64,000 nt of DNA from JBCDCY01 sp039180875 (GCA_039180875.1 JBCDCY010000012.1:1-64000); one strand, 5' to 3'; counted from the first letter of the stretch, positions 26,136 through 35,338 are shown. Made by a program: numbers and translations. Notes: generated from the letters alone by a model not told the origin.

Positions 26136-26508
26136 GGGCTCCTGCCTATGCGGCGCCGTGCGGATCATGGTTGAGGGGGACTTGCCGCGCCCAACGGCGT
26201 GCCACTGCACCGAATGTCGCAAGCACAGCGGTCACTACGAGGCCTCCATAGATATTCCCCGGACCGCGCTTCGGATCGAGGGCGAGGATGCGGTCCGATG
26301 GTATCAATCGTCTGAGAAGGTCCGGCGTGGCTTCTGCGGCATCTGCGGATCGACACTCTTCTGGGATCCGATCCACCATGATTGGACCGCCGTCGCCATG
26401 GGGGTCTTCGATGGACCGACCAACACCTCGCTGTCGATGCACATCTTCGTTTCAGAGAAGGGTGACTACTATGAGATCAGGGATGGGCTGCCGCAGCACG
26501 CCCGGTAG
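26128..26508 (+). CDS. GFA-family (glutathione-dependent formaldehyde-activating-like) protein
   Basis: A 126-residue zinc-binding protein with the GFA cysteine pattern: G-S-C-L-C-G-A-V, C-H-C-T-E-C-R-K, and C-G-I-C-G-S. The full set of structural and catalytic zinc ligands appears present. The family is named after Gfa, which promotes S-hydroxymethylglutathione formation, but most members have no demonstrated activity. Overlap with the preceding DUF2087 gene suggests a two-gene operon. Confidence 0.85.
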   Translation: MHRGSCLCGAVRIMVEGDLPRPTACHCTECRKHSGHYEASIDIPRTALRIEGEDAVRWYQSSEKVRRGFCGICGSTLFWDPIHHDWTAVAMGVFDGPTNTSLSMHIFVSEKGDYYEIRDGLPQHAR

Positions 26509-26810
26509 CTCGGGCTGAGGTTGGCCCGGTTGCAGCGAAAGTCGGCTCCTTTCGCGAATAGGGTCGCTTGTACGTCAGCTACTCTCGCAACCGCGGCGAG
26601 CGGCAGGTTCCGCGGGCCGCACTGCAGCATCAAGACCTATTCGTAAAGGGCGGGTTTGGAGCCCAAGCCACCCTCCGGCAGGTCATCAACAGGTGGCGGC
26701 AATCGCTGCCGAGGCACACGCCCCGACCGCTGTCGATCTGCGACTGAAGCGTCGAAGACGGCCTGCCCTCCGTGAGCGGGCCGCCTCCGTCCCGGGCCAG
26801 TTGGCGCCGG
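26509..26810. other. Convergent intergenic region, no gene seen
   Basis: Roughly 300 bases between the GFA gene (plus) and the cyclase gene (minus). Short frames on both strands have no recognisable motif. The segment may hold remnants of transferred DNA, but I see no repeat or tRNA. Confidence 0.45.
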
Positions 26811-27632
26811 TCAGACCAGCGCGATCAGGCGGCAGGGCCCGCCTGTTCCGCCCTGGTGCTTGGGCGCGCCGACCACGAGCGTCGCTCCGGTCGCAGGCAG
26901 GTCATCAAGGTTGGCCATGTTCTCGAGCGCCCAGCGGTTTGCCGGCAGCCAACGGTAATGCGTCGCGAAGTCGGCGGAGGGACCGTAGTCGATGGAGAGC
27001 GTGTCGACCCCGACACCGCCGGCCTCGGTTTCGTCGAGCAGCATCTGCACCGCCTCCACATGGAAGCCGGGGAAGTGCATCTTTCCGTCGTCGTCGGCAT
27101 TGCGGAACCCGGGCGTCCCAAGCCGCGCCTGCCAGCCGGCGTTCTGCGCGACGCAGGCGCCCGCCGGGATCGGACCGTTCGCGCCGATCCAGGCCGTCAG
27201 ATCATCCGGCGTGACCTGCGCATCCGGGTCGGCGTCTGCCTTTGCGCGGATGTCGACGATGGCGAGTGGGCAAACGAGGGTCTCGACCGGCACCTCGTCT
27301 ATGGTCGTCCCGCCATCGGTGAAGTGCAGCGGCGCGTCGATATGCGTGCCGGTGTGCTCGTTCACCCGGATTTCCTTCAGATTGAAGCTGTGTTCGGCAT
27401 AGTTGAAGAGTTCCTCGTCGAAGAACTGCTGCTCGCCGAAATAGGTCGGGAAATCGGGCGTCAGTGTGTGGGTCAGGTCGACGACGCGGCTCGGCGTCTG
27501 GGCCATGAGGGGCCTCGTCGGCAGGACGCTCGCAGCGACGATGGCGGCGCCGGCGGCGGCAGACCCACGAAACAGGTCCCGGCGGCTCAGCGCCTTGCCT
27601 TTCACGTATTCCATGATGATCGGATGACACAT
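26811..27632 (-). CDS. Exported cyclase-family metal hydrolase
   Basis: A 273-residue protein of the cyclase/kynurenine formamidase superfamily. The N-terminus has a twin-arginine-like signal S-R-R-D-L-F-R-G followed by an Ala-rich hydrophobic stretch, so it is probably exported folded. The family metal-binding motif H-T-G-T-H-I-D-A-P-L-H-F is intact (about residues 93-104), and a second conserved block with H-F-P-G-F-H follows. The substrate is unknown; amide or lactone hydrolysis is likely. It is the last gene of a minus-strand series with an Fe-ADH and a GST. Confidence 0.82.
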   Translation of the reverse strand: MCHPIIMEYVKGKALSRRDLFRGSAAAGAAIVAASVLPTRPLMAQTPSRVVDLTHTLTPDFPTYFGEQQFFDEELFNYAEHSFNLKEIRVNEHTGTHIDAPLHFTDGGTTIDEVPVETLVCPLAIVDIRAKADADPDAQVTPDDLTAWIGANGPIPAGACVAQNAGWQARLGTPGFRNADDDGKMHFPGFHVEAVQMLLDETEAGGVGVDTLSIDYGPSADFATHYRWLPANRWALENMANLDDLPATGATLVVGAPKHQGGTGGPCRLIALV

Positions 27633-27738
27633 GGCACTTCTCCCGTGGTGGTTTCCCTGAGGTCACTATTCGACATGCGACCCGAGTCGGCCACTTCCGA
27701 GTTCACGTCGTGACCTGCGGAAACGCGCAAAGCCTCGC

Positions 27739-28905
27739 CTAGGCGGCCTCGGTCGGGGCAAGCGCGACGACGGAGGCGGCGATCTCGTCCAGATCGCCGA
27801 CGTCGACGGGACAGGCGGCATTCTGGGACATGGAGAAATTCGCTGCGCTCTTCATCGCCTGCGCCAGTGCAGCGGCAGCGAGACCCTCGCAGGCCGCTGG
27901 CAGCGCGCGCGGAATCCCGCAGCTTCGCATGAGTGCCGCGAACCGATCGGGCAACGCGCCGGCATCTTCCGGACCGCCGAGCGCCCTGGAGGCGACGGCG
28001 TAGTTCCGGGAACCCTCGCCTCTTTCCACCAGCCAGGGCAGCGCAACCTCGAGCCCGAGGCCGGTGGCAAGACCGTGATGCACCGGCACGAGCGACCCGA
28101 GCGCATGGCTGATATTGTGGCCCATATGCGTGTTGCAGTTATGGAGAGCGAGCCCGGCTATCATGCTCGCCCAGAGAACGCGACCCCGCACCTCCACATC
28201 GGCGCCGTCGGCGACCGCCTGCGGCAGGAACTCGGCGAGGATGCGGAGGGCCTCCAGCCCGTAAAGCAGCCCCGCCGGGCTCGTCGTGCGTGCGGTCGAC
28301 GCTTCGAGGGCATGGGCCACGGCGTCGATCCCGGTCCAAGCCGTTAGATGAGGCGGCAGGCTGACCGTCAGCTCGGGGTCGAGCACCGCCTGAGCGAACA
28401 TGAGCTCTTCGCCCCAGTACCAGTTCTTGAGACCTTCCGGCGTGGAGACGATGGAGGTGCGCGTGACCTCAGAGCCGGTGCCTGCGGTCGTCGGGATGGC
28501 GATAGCCGGCAGACCACCGGTCGGAAGAGGCCGTGCCGCCAGCGCGAAGTCTCGCGCGGGCCTTTCCGATCCGGCGATCGCCGCCACCAGCTTGGCGGCA
28601 TCCATCGCGGCCCCGCCGCCGAGGCCGATGACGCATCTCGCCTCCGCGGCGCGAAGCCGCTCGGACAGGTCGTCGACCAGCTGCTCCTTCGGCTCGCCCG
28701 CCACCTCCGCCGCGATGTCGCAAACGATGCCGTGTGCGGCCAGGTCAGCGACCAGCCTGTCGACGATGCCAAACTGCGAGAGCGCGGCATCCGCGACGAG
28801 CAGGACCGGTCCGCCCCCAAGGCCGTCGACCAGATTTGGGACCTTCGCGACCTGCCCGGCGCCAAACGTGACCGGCGGCACCCGGCCCATGTCGAAGCTC
28901 TGCAT
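27739..28905 (-). CDS. Iron-containing alcohol dehydrogenase
   Basis: A 388-residue group III alcohol dehydrogenase starting M-Q-S-F-D-M-G. The NAD-binding G-L-G-G-G-A-A-M-D-A-A-K and the P-T-T-A-G-T-G-S-E-V-T loop are present. Metal ligands look complete: Asp and His in G-I-D-A-V-A-H-A-L-E, His in S-H-A-L-G, and His in V-H-H-G. It could act as an alcohol dehydrogenase or maleylacetate-type reductase; the substrate cannot be read. The neighbouring GST and formaldehyde dehydrogenase suggest aldehyde or alcohol handling. Confidence 0.87.
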   Translation of the reverse strand: MQSFDMGRVPPVTFGAGQVAKVPNLVDGLGGGPVLLVADAALSQFGIVDRLVADLAAHGIVCDIAAEVAGEPKEQLVDDLSERLRAAEARCVIGLGGGAAMDAAKLVAAIAGSERPARDFALAARPLPTGGLPAIAIPTTAGTGSEVTRTSIVSTPEGLKNWYWGEELMFAQAVLDPELTVSLPPHLTAWTGIDAVAHALEASTARTTSPAGLLYGLEALRILAEFLPQAVADGADVEVRGRVLWASMIAGLALHNCNTHMGHNISHALGSLVPVHHGLATGLGLEVALPWLVERGEGSRNYAVASRALGGPEDAGALPDRFAALMRSCGIPRALPAACEGLAAAALAQAMKSAANFSMSQNAACPVDVGDLDEIAASVVALAPTEAA

Positions 28906-29057
28906 GGCGCACGCCCCCATTTGCTCCCCCGGGCCCCCTGCCCGGGATCAGGCCGGACCGGCGTTAGCGCCCCTGCGCCACGCGAACAAGGCCGGCAACG
29001 GCACTCCGCGCCGCGTTTCGCCCCTCGAGCGACCCGACACGGCAGGTTTCTGGCGCT

Positions 29058-29747
29058 TCAGATGGCTGACCCCTCCGGCGGCTGCGGAACCTGCGGGCGG
29101 GAAAAGGGTCTGTCGCCGAGGCCTTCCGCAAGGACGGCGGCGCCGACGCTGGCCCGGGCTTCAAGGGACATCATGAGCTCGGACAGAACCGGGTAATCAT
29201 CGAGGGTCAGCCAACACGCACGGGACCTTGGATAGAGTGCGGCCCACCGCACAAGCGGACCAAGATAGAGCGACAGCGCCGACGGCGGTTCGAACAGTGC
29301 CGGGTCGTCTCGGATCGCTCCCTCAAGGATGCCGAGATGCGTGCGCAGGTGCCCGACCATCATTTCGTGATGGCGCTCCAGAGCTTCTGGCGGCACGAAG
29401 CGCTCTGCATAGAACACGCGGATCAGATCGGCATGGACGGTGTTCGACAGATAGAACAACCAGCGCAGAAACGGCCCCCGTTTCGCATCCTGGATAGCCG
29501 GGCCGAGGCCGGCCTCGGGATAGGTGTCCGAAATCCAGAGCAGACACGCACCGGTTTCGGAGACGGCACCATCGGGCGTGAGAAGGGTTGGTATCTTGCC
29601 GACCGGGTTGACCTTCTGATACGCGGCAGATGTCTGCGCGCCCGTCGCCCGGTCCACGAGAATGGTCCCGTAGGGCGCGGATGCCTCCTCCAACGCAAGG
29701 CGCAGAACGAGCGACGCGTTGTCAGGCGCGTAGTAGAGTTGAAGCAC
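29058..29747 (-). CDS. Glutathione S-transferase family protein
   Basis: A 229-residue protein with an N-terminal thioredoxin-like domain (L-Y-Y-A-P-D-N-A-S-L-V) and the cis-Pro region N-P-V-G-K-I-P-T-L, then S-E-T-G-A-C-L-L-W-I. The C-terminal domain is helical. It is not closely related to the YfcG-like GST at 10142. It lies between the Fe-ADH and the formaldehyde dehydrogenase on the same strand, so a role in conjugating reactive aldehydes is plausible but unproven. Confidence 0.82.
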   Translation of the reverse strand: MLQLYYAPDNASLVLRLALEEASAPYGTILVDRATGAQTSAAYQKVNPVGKIPTLLTPDGAVSETGACLLWISDTYPEAGLGPAIQDAKRGPFLRWLFYLSNTVHADLIRVFYAERFVPPEALERHHEMMVGHLRTHLGILEGAIRDDPALFEPPSALSLYLGPLVRWAALYPRSRACWLTLDDYPVLSELMMSLEARASVGAAVLAEGLGDRPFSRPQVPQPPEGSAI

Positions 29748-29951
29748 ATATGCCTCCGGCGTTTTTGGGGACGTGGCACGGAATCGAAGCGCGCCCCGTC
29801 GCGGGCATGGCTAGGGCGACAGCTGCATGAACGGCACTCAGCCGACACTCCGGCCAGGTGCCGGGGCACGGTCCACGCGATGAAACATCGACGTGCGCAC
29901 CGCCGTCGTGGGCGCGTGCGCGGGCCGACGTGCCGCCGGGCTCGGCTCGCC

Positions 29952-31115
29952 TCACTCAGGAACCACGGTCCCCGGTAGCGAGTTCACCGTCATCGTGTCG
30001 GTCGGCTGGAAATGGATGACCGACCGGATCGACTCGCCCGCCTTCAGAAGGTCGAACGCCGTATTGATCTGATCGTGGGTCATGTGGTGCGTGATATAGG
30101 GATCGACCTCGAAGTCGCCGCGCAGCCATTCGTCCACCATGCCGGGCAGCTGGCTGCGTCCCAGCACCCCGCCAAAGGCGGTTCCGCGCCAGACCCGCCC
30201 CGTGACGAGCTGGAAGGGCCGCGTCGCGATCTCCTGACCCGCCCCAGCGACACCGATCACGGTGCATTCGCCCCAACCCTTGTGACAGGCCTCTAACGCT
30301 GAGCGCATCAGGTCGACATTGCCGACGGCCTCGAACGTGTAGTCGAGACCTCCGTTGGTCATGTCGATCAGCACCTCGTGGATCGGCTGCGCATGATCCT
30401 TGGGGTTCACGCATTCCGTCGCCCCGAGGGACATCGCGAGCGGGAACTTGTTGGGATTGATATCGACCCCGATCATCCGGGAGGCGCCCTTCAGCACCGC
30501 ACCCTGGATCACGGCCATGCCGACGGCGCCGAGGCCGAAGACGGCGACGGTCGCGCCAGCCTCCACCTTGGCAGTGTTGCGCACGGCCCCGATCCCCGTC
30601 GGGACGGCGCAGCCCATGACGGAGGCCTTCGACAGCGGCGCGTCCTTGGAAATCTTGGCCACCGAAATCTCGGGCAGCACGGTGTATTCGCTGAACGTGC
30701 TAGTCCCCATGTAGTGGAGGATCGGCTTTCCCTTGTAGGAGAAACGCGACGTCCCGTCAGGCATGACGCCCTTGCCCTGCGTTTCGCGGATCGTCTGACA
30801 AAGGTTCGTCTTACCGGACTTGATGTAGGGGCAATTCGGGTCTTCGGGCACGTAGAGCGGGATCACATGGTCGCCGGGCACCACGGATGTCACGCCCTTT
30901 CCGACCTCTTCGACGATCCCGCATCCCTCGTGGCCGAGGATGCAGGGGAAGAGACCCTCGGGGTCTTCGCCCGAAAGCGTGAAGACGTCGGTGTGGCAGA
31001 GGCTCGTGGTCACGATCCGGACGAGAACCTCACCCTCCTTCGGTCCTTCGAGGTCGATCTCCTCGATCTCGAGCGGGCGGTTCGCCTCCCAGGCGATGGC
31101 TGCGCGTGTTTTCAT
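29952..31115 (-). CDS. adhC: S-(hydroxymethyl)glutathione dehydrogenase / class III alcohol dehydrogenase
   Basis: A 387-residue zinc medium-chain dehydrogenase starting M-K-T-R-A-A-I-A-W. Catalytic zinc ligands are in T-S-L-C-H-T-D and G-H-E-G-C-G-I-V-E; the NAD site is V-F-G-L-G-A-V-G-M. It oxidises the formaldehyde-glutathione adduct to S-formylglutathione. The structural-zinc region near P-N-C-P-Y-I-K-S-G-K-T-N-L-C shows only two Cys of the usual four, so the structural zinc lobe seems altered. No S-formylglutathione hydrolase gene is adjacent. Context fits detoxification of formaldehyde from alcohol oxidation. Confidence 0.88.
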   Translation of the reverse strand: MKTRAAIAWEANRPLEIEEIDLEGPKEGEVLVRIVTTSLCHTDVFTLSGEDPEGLFPCILGHEGCGIVEEVGKGVTSVVPGDHVIPLYVPEDPNCPYIKSGKTNLCQTIRETQGKGVMPDGTSRFSYKGKPILHYMGTSTFSEYTVLPEISVAKISKDAPLSKASVMGCAVPTGIGAVRNTAKVEAGATVAVFGLGAVGMAVIQGAVLKGASRMIGVDINPNKFPLAMSLGATECVNPKDHAQPIHEVLIDMTNGGLDYTFEAVGNVDLMRSALEACHKGWGECTVIGVAGAGQEIATRPFQLVTGRVWRGTAFGGVLGRSQLPGMVDEWLRGDFEVDPYITHHMTHDQINTAFDLLKAGESIRSVIHFQPTDTMTVNSLPGTVVPE

Positions 31116-31185
31116 TGTGGGCCTCTTTGTCTTGAGCCTGCGGAGCGCCGGCCTCTCCCGACGCATGGATCTTCCAACACTCGTA

Positions 31186-31443
31186 TCAGTCGCCAACGCC
31201 TGGCGGAGCCTTGCCGGCACGAGGGGGCACCGGGTCGAACCCGGAACCACCCCATGGATGACAGCGCGCGAGGCGCGAGACCGTCAGCCAGAGGCCGCGA
31301 AGCGGTCCGTGGATCTGGAGCGCTTCGATGGCATAGGCGGAGCAGCTGGGTTGGAAGCGGCAGGAATGGCCAAGCCACGGCGACAGGATCAGCCGATACG
31401 CCCGGATCGGCAAAATGAGAAGCCAGATGAGCCCCGCCCTCAT
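31186..31443 (-). CDS. yidD: Membrane protein insertion efficiency factor YidD
   Basis: An 85-residue protein with the full YidD pattern: I-R-A-Y-R-L-I-L-S-P-W-L, C-R-F-Q-P-S-C-S-A-Y-A-I-E-A-L, G-P-L-R-G-L-W-L and R-L-A-R-C-H-P-W-G-G-S-G-F-D-P-V-P. It peripherally assists YidC in inserting membrane proteins. The gene is usually linked to rpmH-rnpA-yidC; here it lies alone between a formaldehyde dehydrogenase and a COG0523 gene. Confidence 0.93.
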   Translation of the reverse strand: MRAGLIWLLILPIRAYRLILSPWLGHSCRFQPSCSAYAIEALQIHGPLRGLWLTVSRLARCHPWGGSGFDPVPPRAGKAPPGVGD

Positions 31444-31490
31444 GCGCGGACCCCCTCGCGGCCCGGTGGATCAAGGAGGGGTTCCATCGC

Positions 31491-32609
31491 TTAAACCGTG
31501 CTCTCGGCAGTTTCAGCCATCATGCCCTCGACTTGCGGTTCCGCCTGCGTCGCAGGCTGCTTCGGGCGCATGTCGAGGCATTCCAGATTGGCCTCGAGAT
31601 CAGCCCTCGTCATGTCGCGCGCGATGACCACGACCCGGCTCGTCGTGTTCCCGCCCGACCACGACGTCAACGGGACCGGCGCATCGAAGATGTGCTGGAC
31701 CCCGTGGAACACGAAGGGGCAATCCGTGCCCTCGAGATGGACGATGCCCTTCATTCTCAGGACGTCGGCCCCCCTCAGCGCAATGAGCGTGTCGAGCCAG
31801 AAGTCGAAGGTCTGCGCCGGGATCGGTTCGGCCAACTCGATCGACGCCGAGACGATGCGGTGATCGTGGTGATCGTGTGCCCCATGATCATGGGCATGAT
31901 CGTGGGCGTGATCGTGCTCGTGCGCCTTCTCATTGTCGGCGCCGAGCCAGAGCGAAAGATCGTCGGACGTCGTATCCGGGCGCATGGCGGAGAGACCGAA
32001 CAGGAGACCGCTCTCCACCCGCCCGTGCGCCGCCCTCACGCGCTGCGCCGTCTCATTGATCCCCGCGACCCTCGTCTCGAACCGCGAAAGCTCGGCCGAA
32101 GAGACCAGGTCCGTCTTGCTCAGCACGATGAGGTCGGCCAAGGCGATCTGGTGGACCGCCTCGAACTGGGTGTCGAGCGTCGCCATGCCCGTCGCCGTGT
32201 CCGCAACCGTCACCACACCATCCATGCGGAAATGCGGCGCCACGATACGATCGACGACAAGGCTGCGGAGAATCGGACCTGGGTCCGCGATCCCGGTCGT
32301 TTCGATCACCACCCGATCAAAGGCAAGCGCGCCGCGGTTGCGGCGGGCGACGAGCCTGCCCAGCGTCTTTAGAAGGTCGCCGCGGATCGAGCAGCAAAGG
32401 CACCCCGACTGCAGCAGGATCGTCTCTTCGGTTTCCTCTTCGATCAGATCGTGATCGACGCCGACATCCCCAAGCTCGTTCACGATGACCGCAATGCGTC
32501 CGGCACCGGGGTCACGGATCAGGTGGTTGAGAAGGGTGGTCTTTCCGGCCCCGAGAAAACCGGTCAGCAAGGTCACCGGTATCCGGTCTTCGCTCGTCTC
32601 GATCGACAT
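31491..32609 (-). CDS. COG0523 (CobW/ZNG1-type) metallochaperone GTPase
   Basis: A 372-residue G3E GTPase. Walker A is G-F-L-G-A-G-K-T-T (residues 17-25), the hallmark metal-binding C-L-C-C is at 70-73, and the guanine-specificity motif S-K-T-D is near 164-167. A His/Asp-rich loop at 230-250 contains 11 histidines, and the CobW C-terminal domain follows. This class supplies zinc to client enzymes, often under Zur control. A Zur-like palindrome lies between it and the divergent hisI, so low zinc probably induces both. Confidence 0.9.
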   Translation of the reverse strand: MSIETSEDRIPVTLLTGFLGAGKTTLLNHLIRDPGAGRIAVIVNELGDVGVDHDLIEEETEETILLQSGCLCCSIRGDLLKTLGRLVARRNRGALAFDRVVIETTGIADPGPILRSLVVDRIVAPHFRMDGVVTVADTATGMATLDTQFEAVHQIALADLIVLSKTDLVSSAELSRFETRVAGINETAQRVRAAHGRVESGLLFGLSAMRPDTTSDDLSLWLGADNEKAHEHDHAHDHAHDHGAHDHHDHRIVSASIELAEPIPAQTFDFWLDTLIALRGADVLRMKGIVHLEGTDCPFVFHGVQHIFDAPVPLTSWSGGNTTSRVVVIARDMTRADLEANLECLDMRPKQPATQAEPQVEGMMAETAESTV

Positions 32610-32653
32610 GCCGGTCCCTTTACATCGCTGTGGCTCCGCGTAAGGAGCGCCTT

Positions 32654-32670
32654 ACGTTATAAGATAACAC
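32654..32670. promoter_or_regulatory. Zur-like operator between COG0523 gene and hisI
   Basis: The segment acgttataagataacac contains the inverted repeat gttat-aag-ataac (32656-32668), matching the core of Zur boxes in alphaproteobacteria. It lies 45 bp from the COG0523 start and 18 bp from the hisI start. It would let Zur repress both divergent genes when zinc is sufficient. Assignment is by resemblance. Confidence 0.65.
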
Positions 32671-32687
32671 TGGACAAGGCACGCATC

Positions 32688-33161
32688 ATGACCCAGCCCG
32701 CGTTTCGGCCCCGACGCTCGGTGGAGCAGGTTGAGGAAGGCACCGACCTCGCGCCCAAGTTCGGCGACGATGGCCTGATGCCCTGCATCACGAGCGATGC
32801 CGAGTCGGGTGAGGTGCTGATGCTCGGCTGGATGAATGCCGAAGCGCTGCGACTGACCATCGAGACCGGAGAGGCCCACTATTTCAGCCGCGCGCGGCAG
32901 GTGCTCTGGCGCAAGGGCGCGACATCGGGGCTTGTGCAGACGGTGGTGGAGGCCCGGATCGACGACGATCAGGATGCAATCTGGCTGCGGGTAAAGGTCG
33001 CCGGGTCGGGGGCGTCGTGCCATGTCGGCTATCGGTCGTGCTTCTACCGGGCCGTGCCCGTTGGCGCCGGCACCGACCGGCCTCTGACCTTCCTCGAAGA
33101 CCGAAAAACCTTCGACCCTGCCGAGGTCTACGGCGACGTCCCCAACCCGACGCAGCTCTGA
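32688..33161 (+). CDS. hisI: Phosphoribosyl-AMP cyclohydrolase
   Basis: A 157-residue zinc enzyme of histidine synthesis. It shows V-L-M-L-G-W-M-N, Y-F-S-R-A-R, L-W-R-K-G-A-T-S-G and the zinc motif S-C-H-V-G-Y-R-S-C-F-Y-R. I used the ATG at 32688, since upstream codons cross the operator region. No other his genes are near. Divergent pairing with a COG0523 protein through a Zur-like box suggests it may be a zinc-limitation paralogue of a housekeeping HisI. Confidence 0.92.
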   Translation: MTQPAFRPRRSVEQVEEGTDLAPKFGDDGLMPCITSDAESGEVLMLGWMNAEALRLTIETGEAHYFSRARQVLWRKGATSGLVQTVVEARIDDDQDAIWLRVKVAGSGASCHVGYRSCFYRAVPVGAGTDRPLTFLEDRKTFDPAEVYGDVPNPTQL

Positions 33162-33205
33162 CCGGTGTCGGGGCAAACGGGCCGCCCCGGCGCCGGCGAT
33201 CGGCT

Positions 33206-34237
33206 TCAGGACGGCAGTTCCTGCATGACCAGCGGCGCGGGATGATAGCGGAACCCGTCGCCGACCTTCTCGACATGGCCGATGCCGGGCCATGGGAAAT
33301 GATAGGCGATGATCGGCAGGCGCTGCTCTGCGATCATCTCCAGCATCCGCACGCGGGTCTGAGCGGACTGCGCCGGGTCGGTGTCGAACGCGAACTGGGT
33401 GAGCGGCCTCTCCAGCAGGATGACGTGGTGATGCGTCAGATCGCCGACCACCGCGAGTGTGTCATTGCCTGATGTCACCATGAAGGCCGTGTGACCCACC
33501 GTATGGCCCGGCGCGAACATCGCCTGAAGCCCAGGCAAGAACTCCTCACCATCCGTGAAGAACCGCATCCGGTCCTGATTGGGCGTCAGATTGCGCCGCG
33601 CGCCTTCGATGAAGGGTTTCATCCAGGCCGGATCGGTCACGGAGAGCTTCGCCTCGTCGGTCCAGTAGTCGAAGTCGGCTTCCGAGATCCAGATCTCGGC
33701 ATTCGGGAAGAACCGCTCGCCACCCTCGGTCATGATGCCCCAGACATGATCGCAGTGACCGTGGGTGCAGACGATATCGGTGATGGTATCGGCGGTGATC
33801 CCCGCCGCATCGAGGCTGGACATCAGCTTGCCGGGCGTCGGCCCGAACATCTGCGACGCGCCCATCCCGGTGTCGAACAGGATGCGCCGGTCGCCGGCAT
33901 CCACAACCAGGATGTTCTGTTCGAGCACCGCATTGTCGGTTGGCAGGAAATTGCGCGTGAGCATCGCCTGCATCTCTTCCTTGGAGGGGCCGAAGAACGC
34001 GCCGGTCGGATCACCGAGCGGCAGGATGCCGTCGGAGACGACCGTGCCCATCAGCTCTCCGATACGGAAGCGATAGTAGTAGGGCGCCTGATTGAGACCC
34101 GTGGCGGCCATGGCCCGCGTCGGCGTGACCATCAGACCGCCGGTAGCTGCGGCGAGCCCGATGCCGGCGGCGCCGACGAGCAGGCCGCGGCGGTCCAGCC
34201 TTTGGCCATCTTGGATCTGAAGCGGGGATTCAGTCAT
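33206..34237 (-). CDS. Exported MBL-fold metallohydrolase
   Basis: A 343-residue metallo-beta-lactamase-fold protein starting M-T-E-S-P-L. The N-terminus D-R-R-G-L-L-V-G-A-A followed by a hydrophobic run resembles a twin-arginine signal. The catalytic zinc motif C-T-H-G-H-C-D-H (HxHxDH) is present, as are the later H in F-A-P-G-H-T-V-G-H-T and the D in V-V-G-D-L-T-H-H. The substrate is unknown; lactones or organic esters are possible. It is convergent with hisI. Confidence 0.82.
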   Translation of the reverse strand: MTESPLQIQDGQRLDRRGLLVGAAGIGLAAATGGLMVTPTRAMAATGLNQAPYYYRFRIGELMGTVVSDGILPLGDPTGAFFGPSKEEMQAMLTRNFLPTDNAVLEQNILVVDAGDRRILFDTGMGASQMFGPTPGKLMSSLDAAGITADTITDIVCTHGHCDHVWGIMTEGGERFFPNAEIWISEADFDYWTDEAKLSVTDPAWMKPFIEGARRNLTPNQDRMRFFTDGEEFLPGLQAMFAPGHTVGHTAFMVTSGNDTLAVVGDLTHHHVILLERPLTQFAFDTDPAQSAQTRVRMLEMIAEQRLPIIAYHFPWPGIGHVEKVGDGFRYHPAPLVMQELPS

Positions 34238-34798
34238 GGCAAGTCCTCCCTTGGGCACTGATGTTTGAGGCGGTCGTCAACACGGCGACAAATGCGAAAC
34301 GACCGCGCTCAGCCGAAGGTGATAACGTTAGGTCAAGAAACGTCGGTGTCAGGCTGGCCGGGACGGGACATCAGCCCGCCGCCTCAACGTGTGGGATATC
34401 CTGCGCTCTGAGAAACCACCTGACGTACCGCCGCGGGAGGAGCAAAACGCTACGGAATCCAAATCCTTAGGAGACTCGATCAAGGGCGTCGCCGATATCG
34501 CCAGACATGGCTCGCGCTATGCAGCATCTTGATCGAAATCGACCTGGCATGTCGGATGCGTCGGGAGTTCTGCGCGGCCTGATCACGACTTCCGCCCGAG
34601 CCGAGCTGTCGCAGCAAACGTCAGCTCACTCCGGATTGCTCCGCAGGTACTTGCATCACCGGCGCCGTGCCTGCGGCCTTAGGCTACATCATCCCATTGC
34701 ACAGCAGAGAAGGTCCGCTTGAAGCCCATACTCACCGATGCTGCGTGATGTCCCAATGTCGGCTTTGACCGGACGACGTTTTCCAACGGCCTTGGAGC
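34238..34798. other. Long non-coding or decayed region
   Basis: About 560 bases with no convincing gene. Two short plus-strand frames (34261-34470 and 34507-34722) have no family signatures. The composition is mixed and the block borders two AT-richer genes, so it may be debris of a transfer event. Confidence 0.45.
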
Positions 34799-35338
34799 TC
34801 AGGAACTCATAAGGGTCGCCATCTCTTCAGGCAAAAGCCGATCCAGGCCTTCGGCATAGTTCCTTGCATTCATTAGGTAGAACTGCGCGTTCCTTAGGTT
34901 TGCGACAGAGTTGTCTGCTGACTTGATTAGTCTCGCTGGACTTCCACCGACGATAGAGTTCGGCGGAAACTCTACGCCTTCGGTCACGATGGCGTTGCCC
35001 GCGACAATGGAGTTGTCACCAATTTCCGCACCATCCATGATAATCGAGCCAATGCCAACTAGCACACGATTTCCGATGCTGCAGCCATGGAGCACCGCAC
35101 GATGCGCGATCGAGCAGTCTTCGCCGATCGTTGTGCCGGTGTTGAAACCAACATGGATCATGACGTGATCCTGGATATTGGTGCGTGCGCCGATTTCGAT
35201 CTCATGCACTTCGGCCCGTGTCACCACATGAGGCCAAATCGAAGCATCCTTGCCGACAATTACCTTACCATACAGGAGGGCTGTGTCGTGAATGTAGGCG
35301 GGTTCATCAAGTGTGACATGCGGGCCGATGTGCGGCAC
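34799..35338 (-). CDS. Gamma-carbonic-anhydrase-like hexapeptide-repeat protein
   Basis: A 179-residue left-handed beta-helix protein with repeated hexapeptides such as I-G-D-N-S-I and V-G-I-G-S-I. Metal ligand histidines resembling the gamma-CA set are in Q-D-H-V-M-I-H-V and A-H-R-A-V-L-H-G. The family includes YrdA/PaaY-type proteins that may act as carbonic anhydrases or CoA thioesterases. It is clearly less GC-rich than its surroundings and divergent from a glutamine amidotransferase, so both were probably acquired together. Confidence 0.82.
   Translation of the reverse strand: MPHIGPHVTLDEPAYIHDTALLYGKVIVGKDASIWPHVVTRAEVHEIEIGARTNIQDHVMIHVGFNTGTTIGEDCSIAHRAVLHGCSIGNRVLVGIGSIIMDGAEIGDNSIVAGNAIVTEGVEFPPNSIVGGSPARLIKSADNSVANLRNAQFYLMNARNYAEGLDRLLPEEMATLMSS

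Noticed and set aside
26693..27214. Plus-strand frame opposite the cyclase gene
   Set aside because: Arg/Ser-rich translation typical of an antisense GC-rich frame; the minus strand encodes a clear cyclase with its metal motif.
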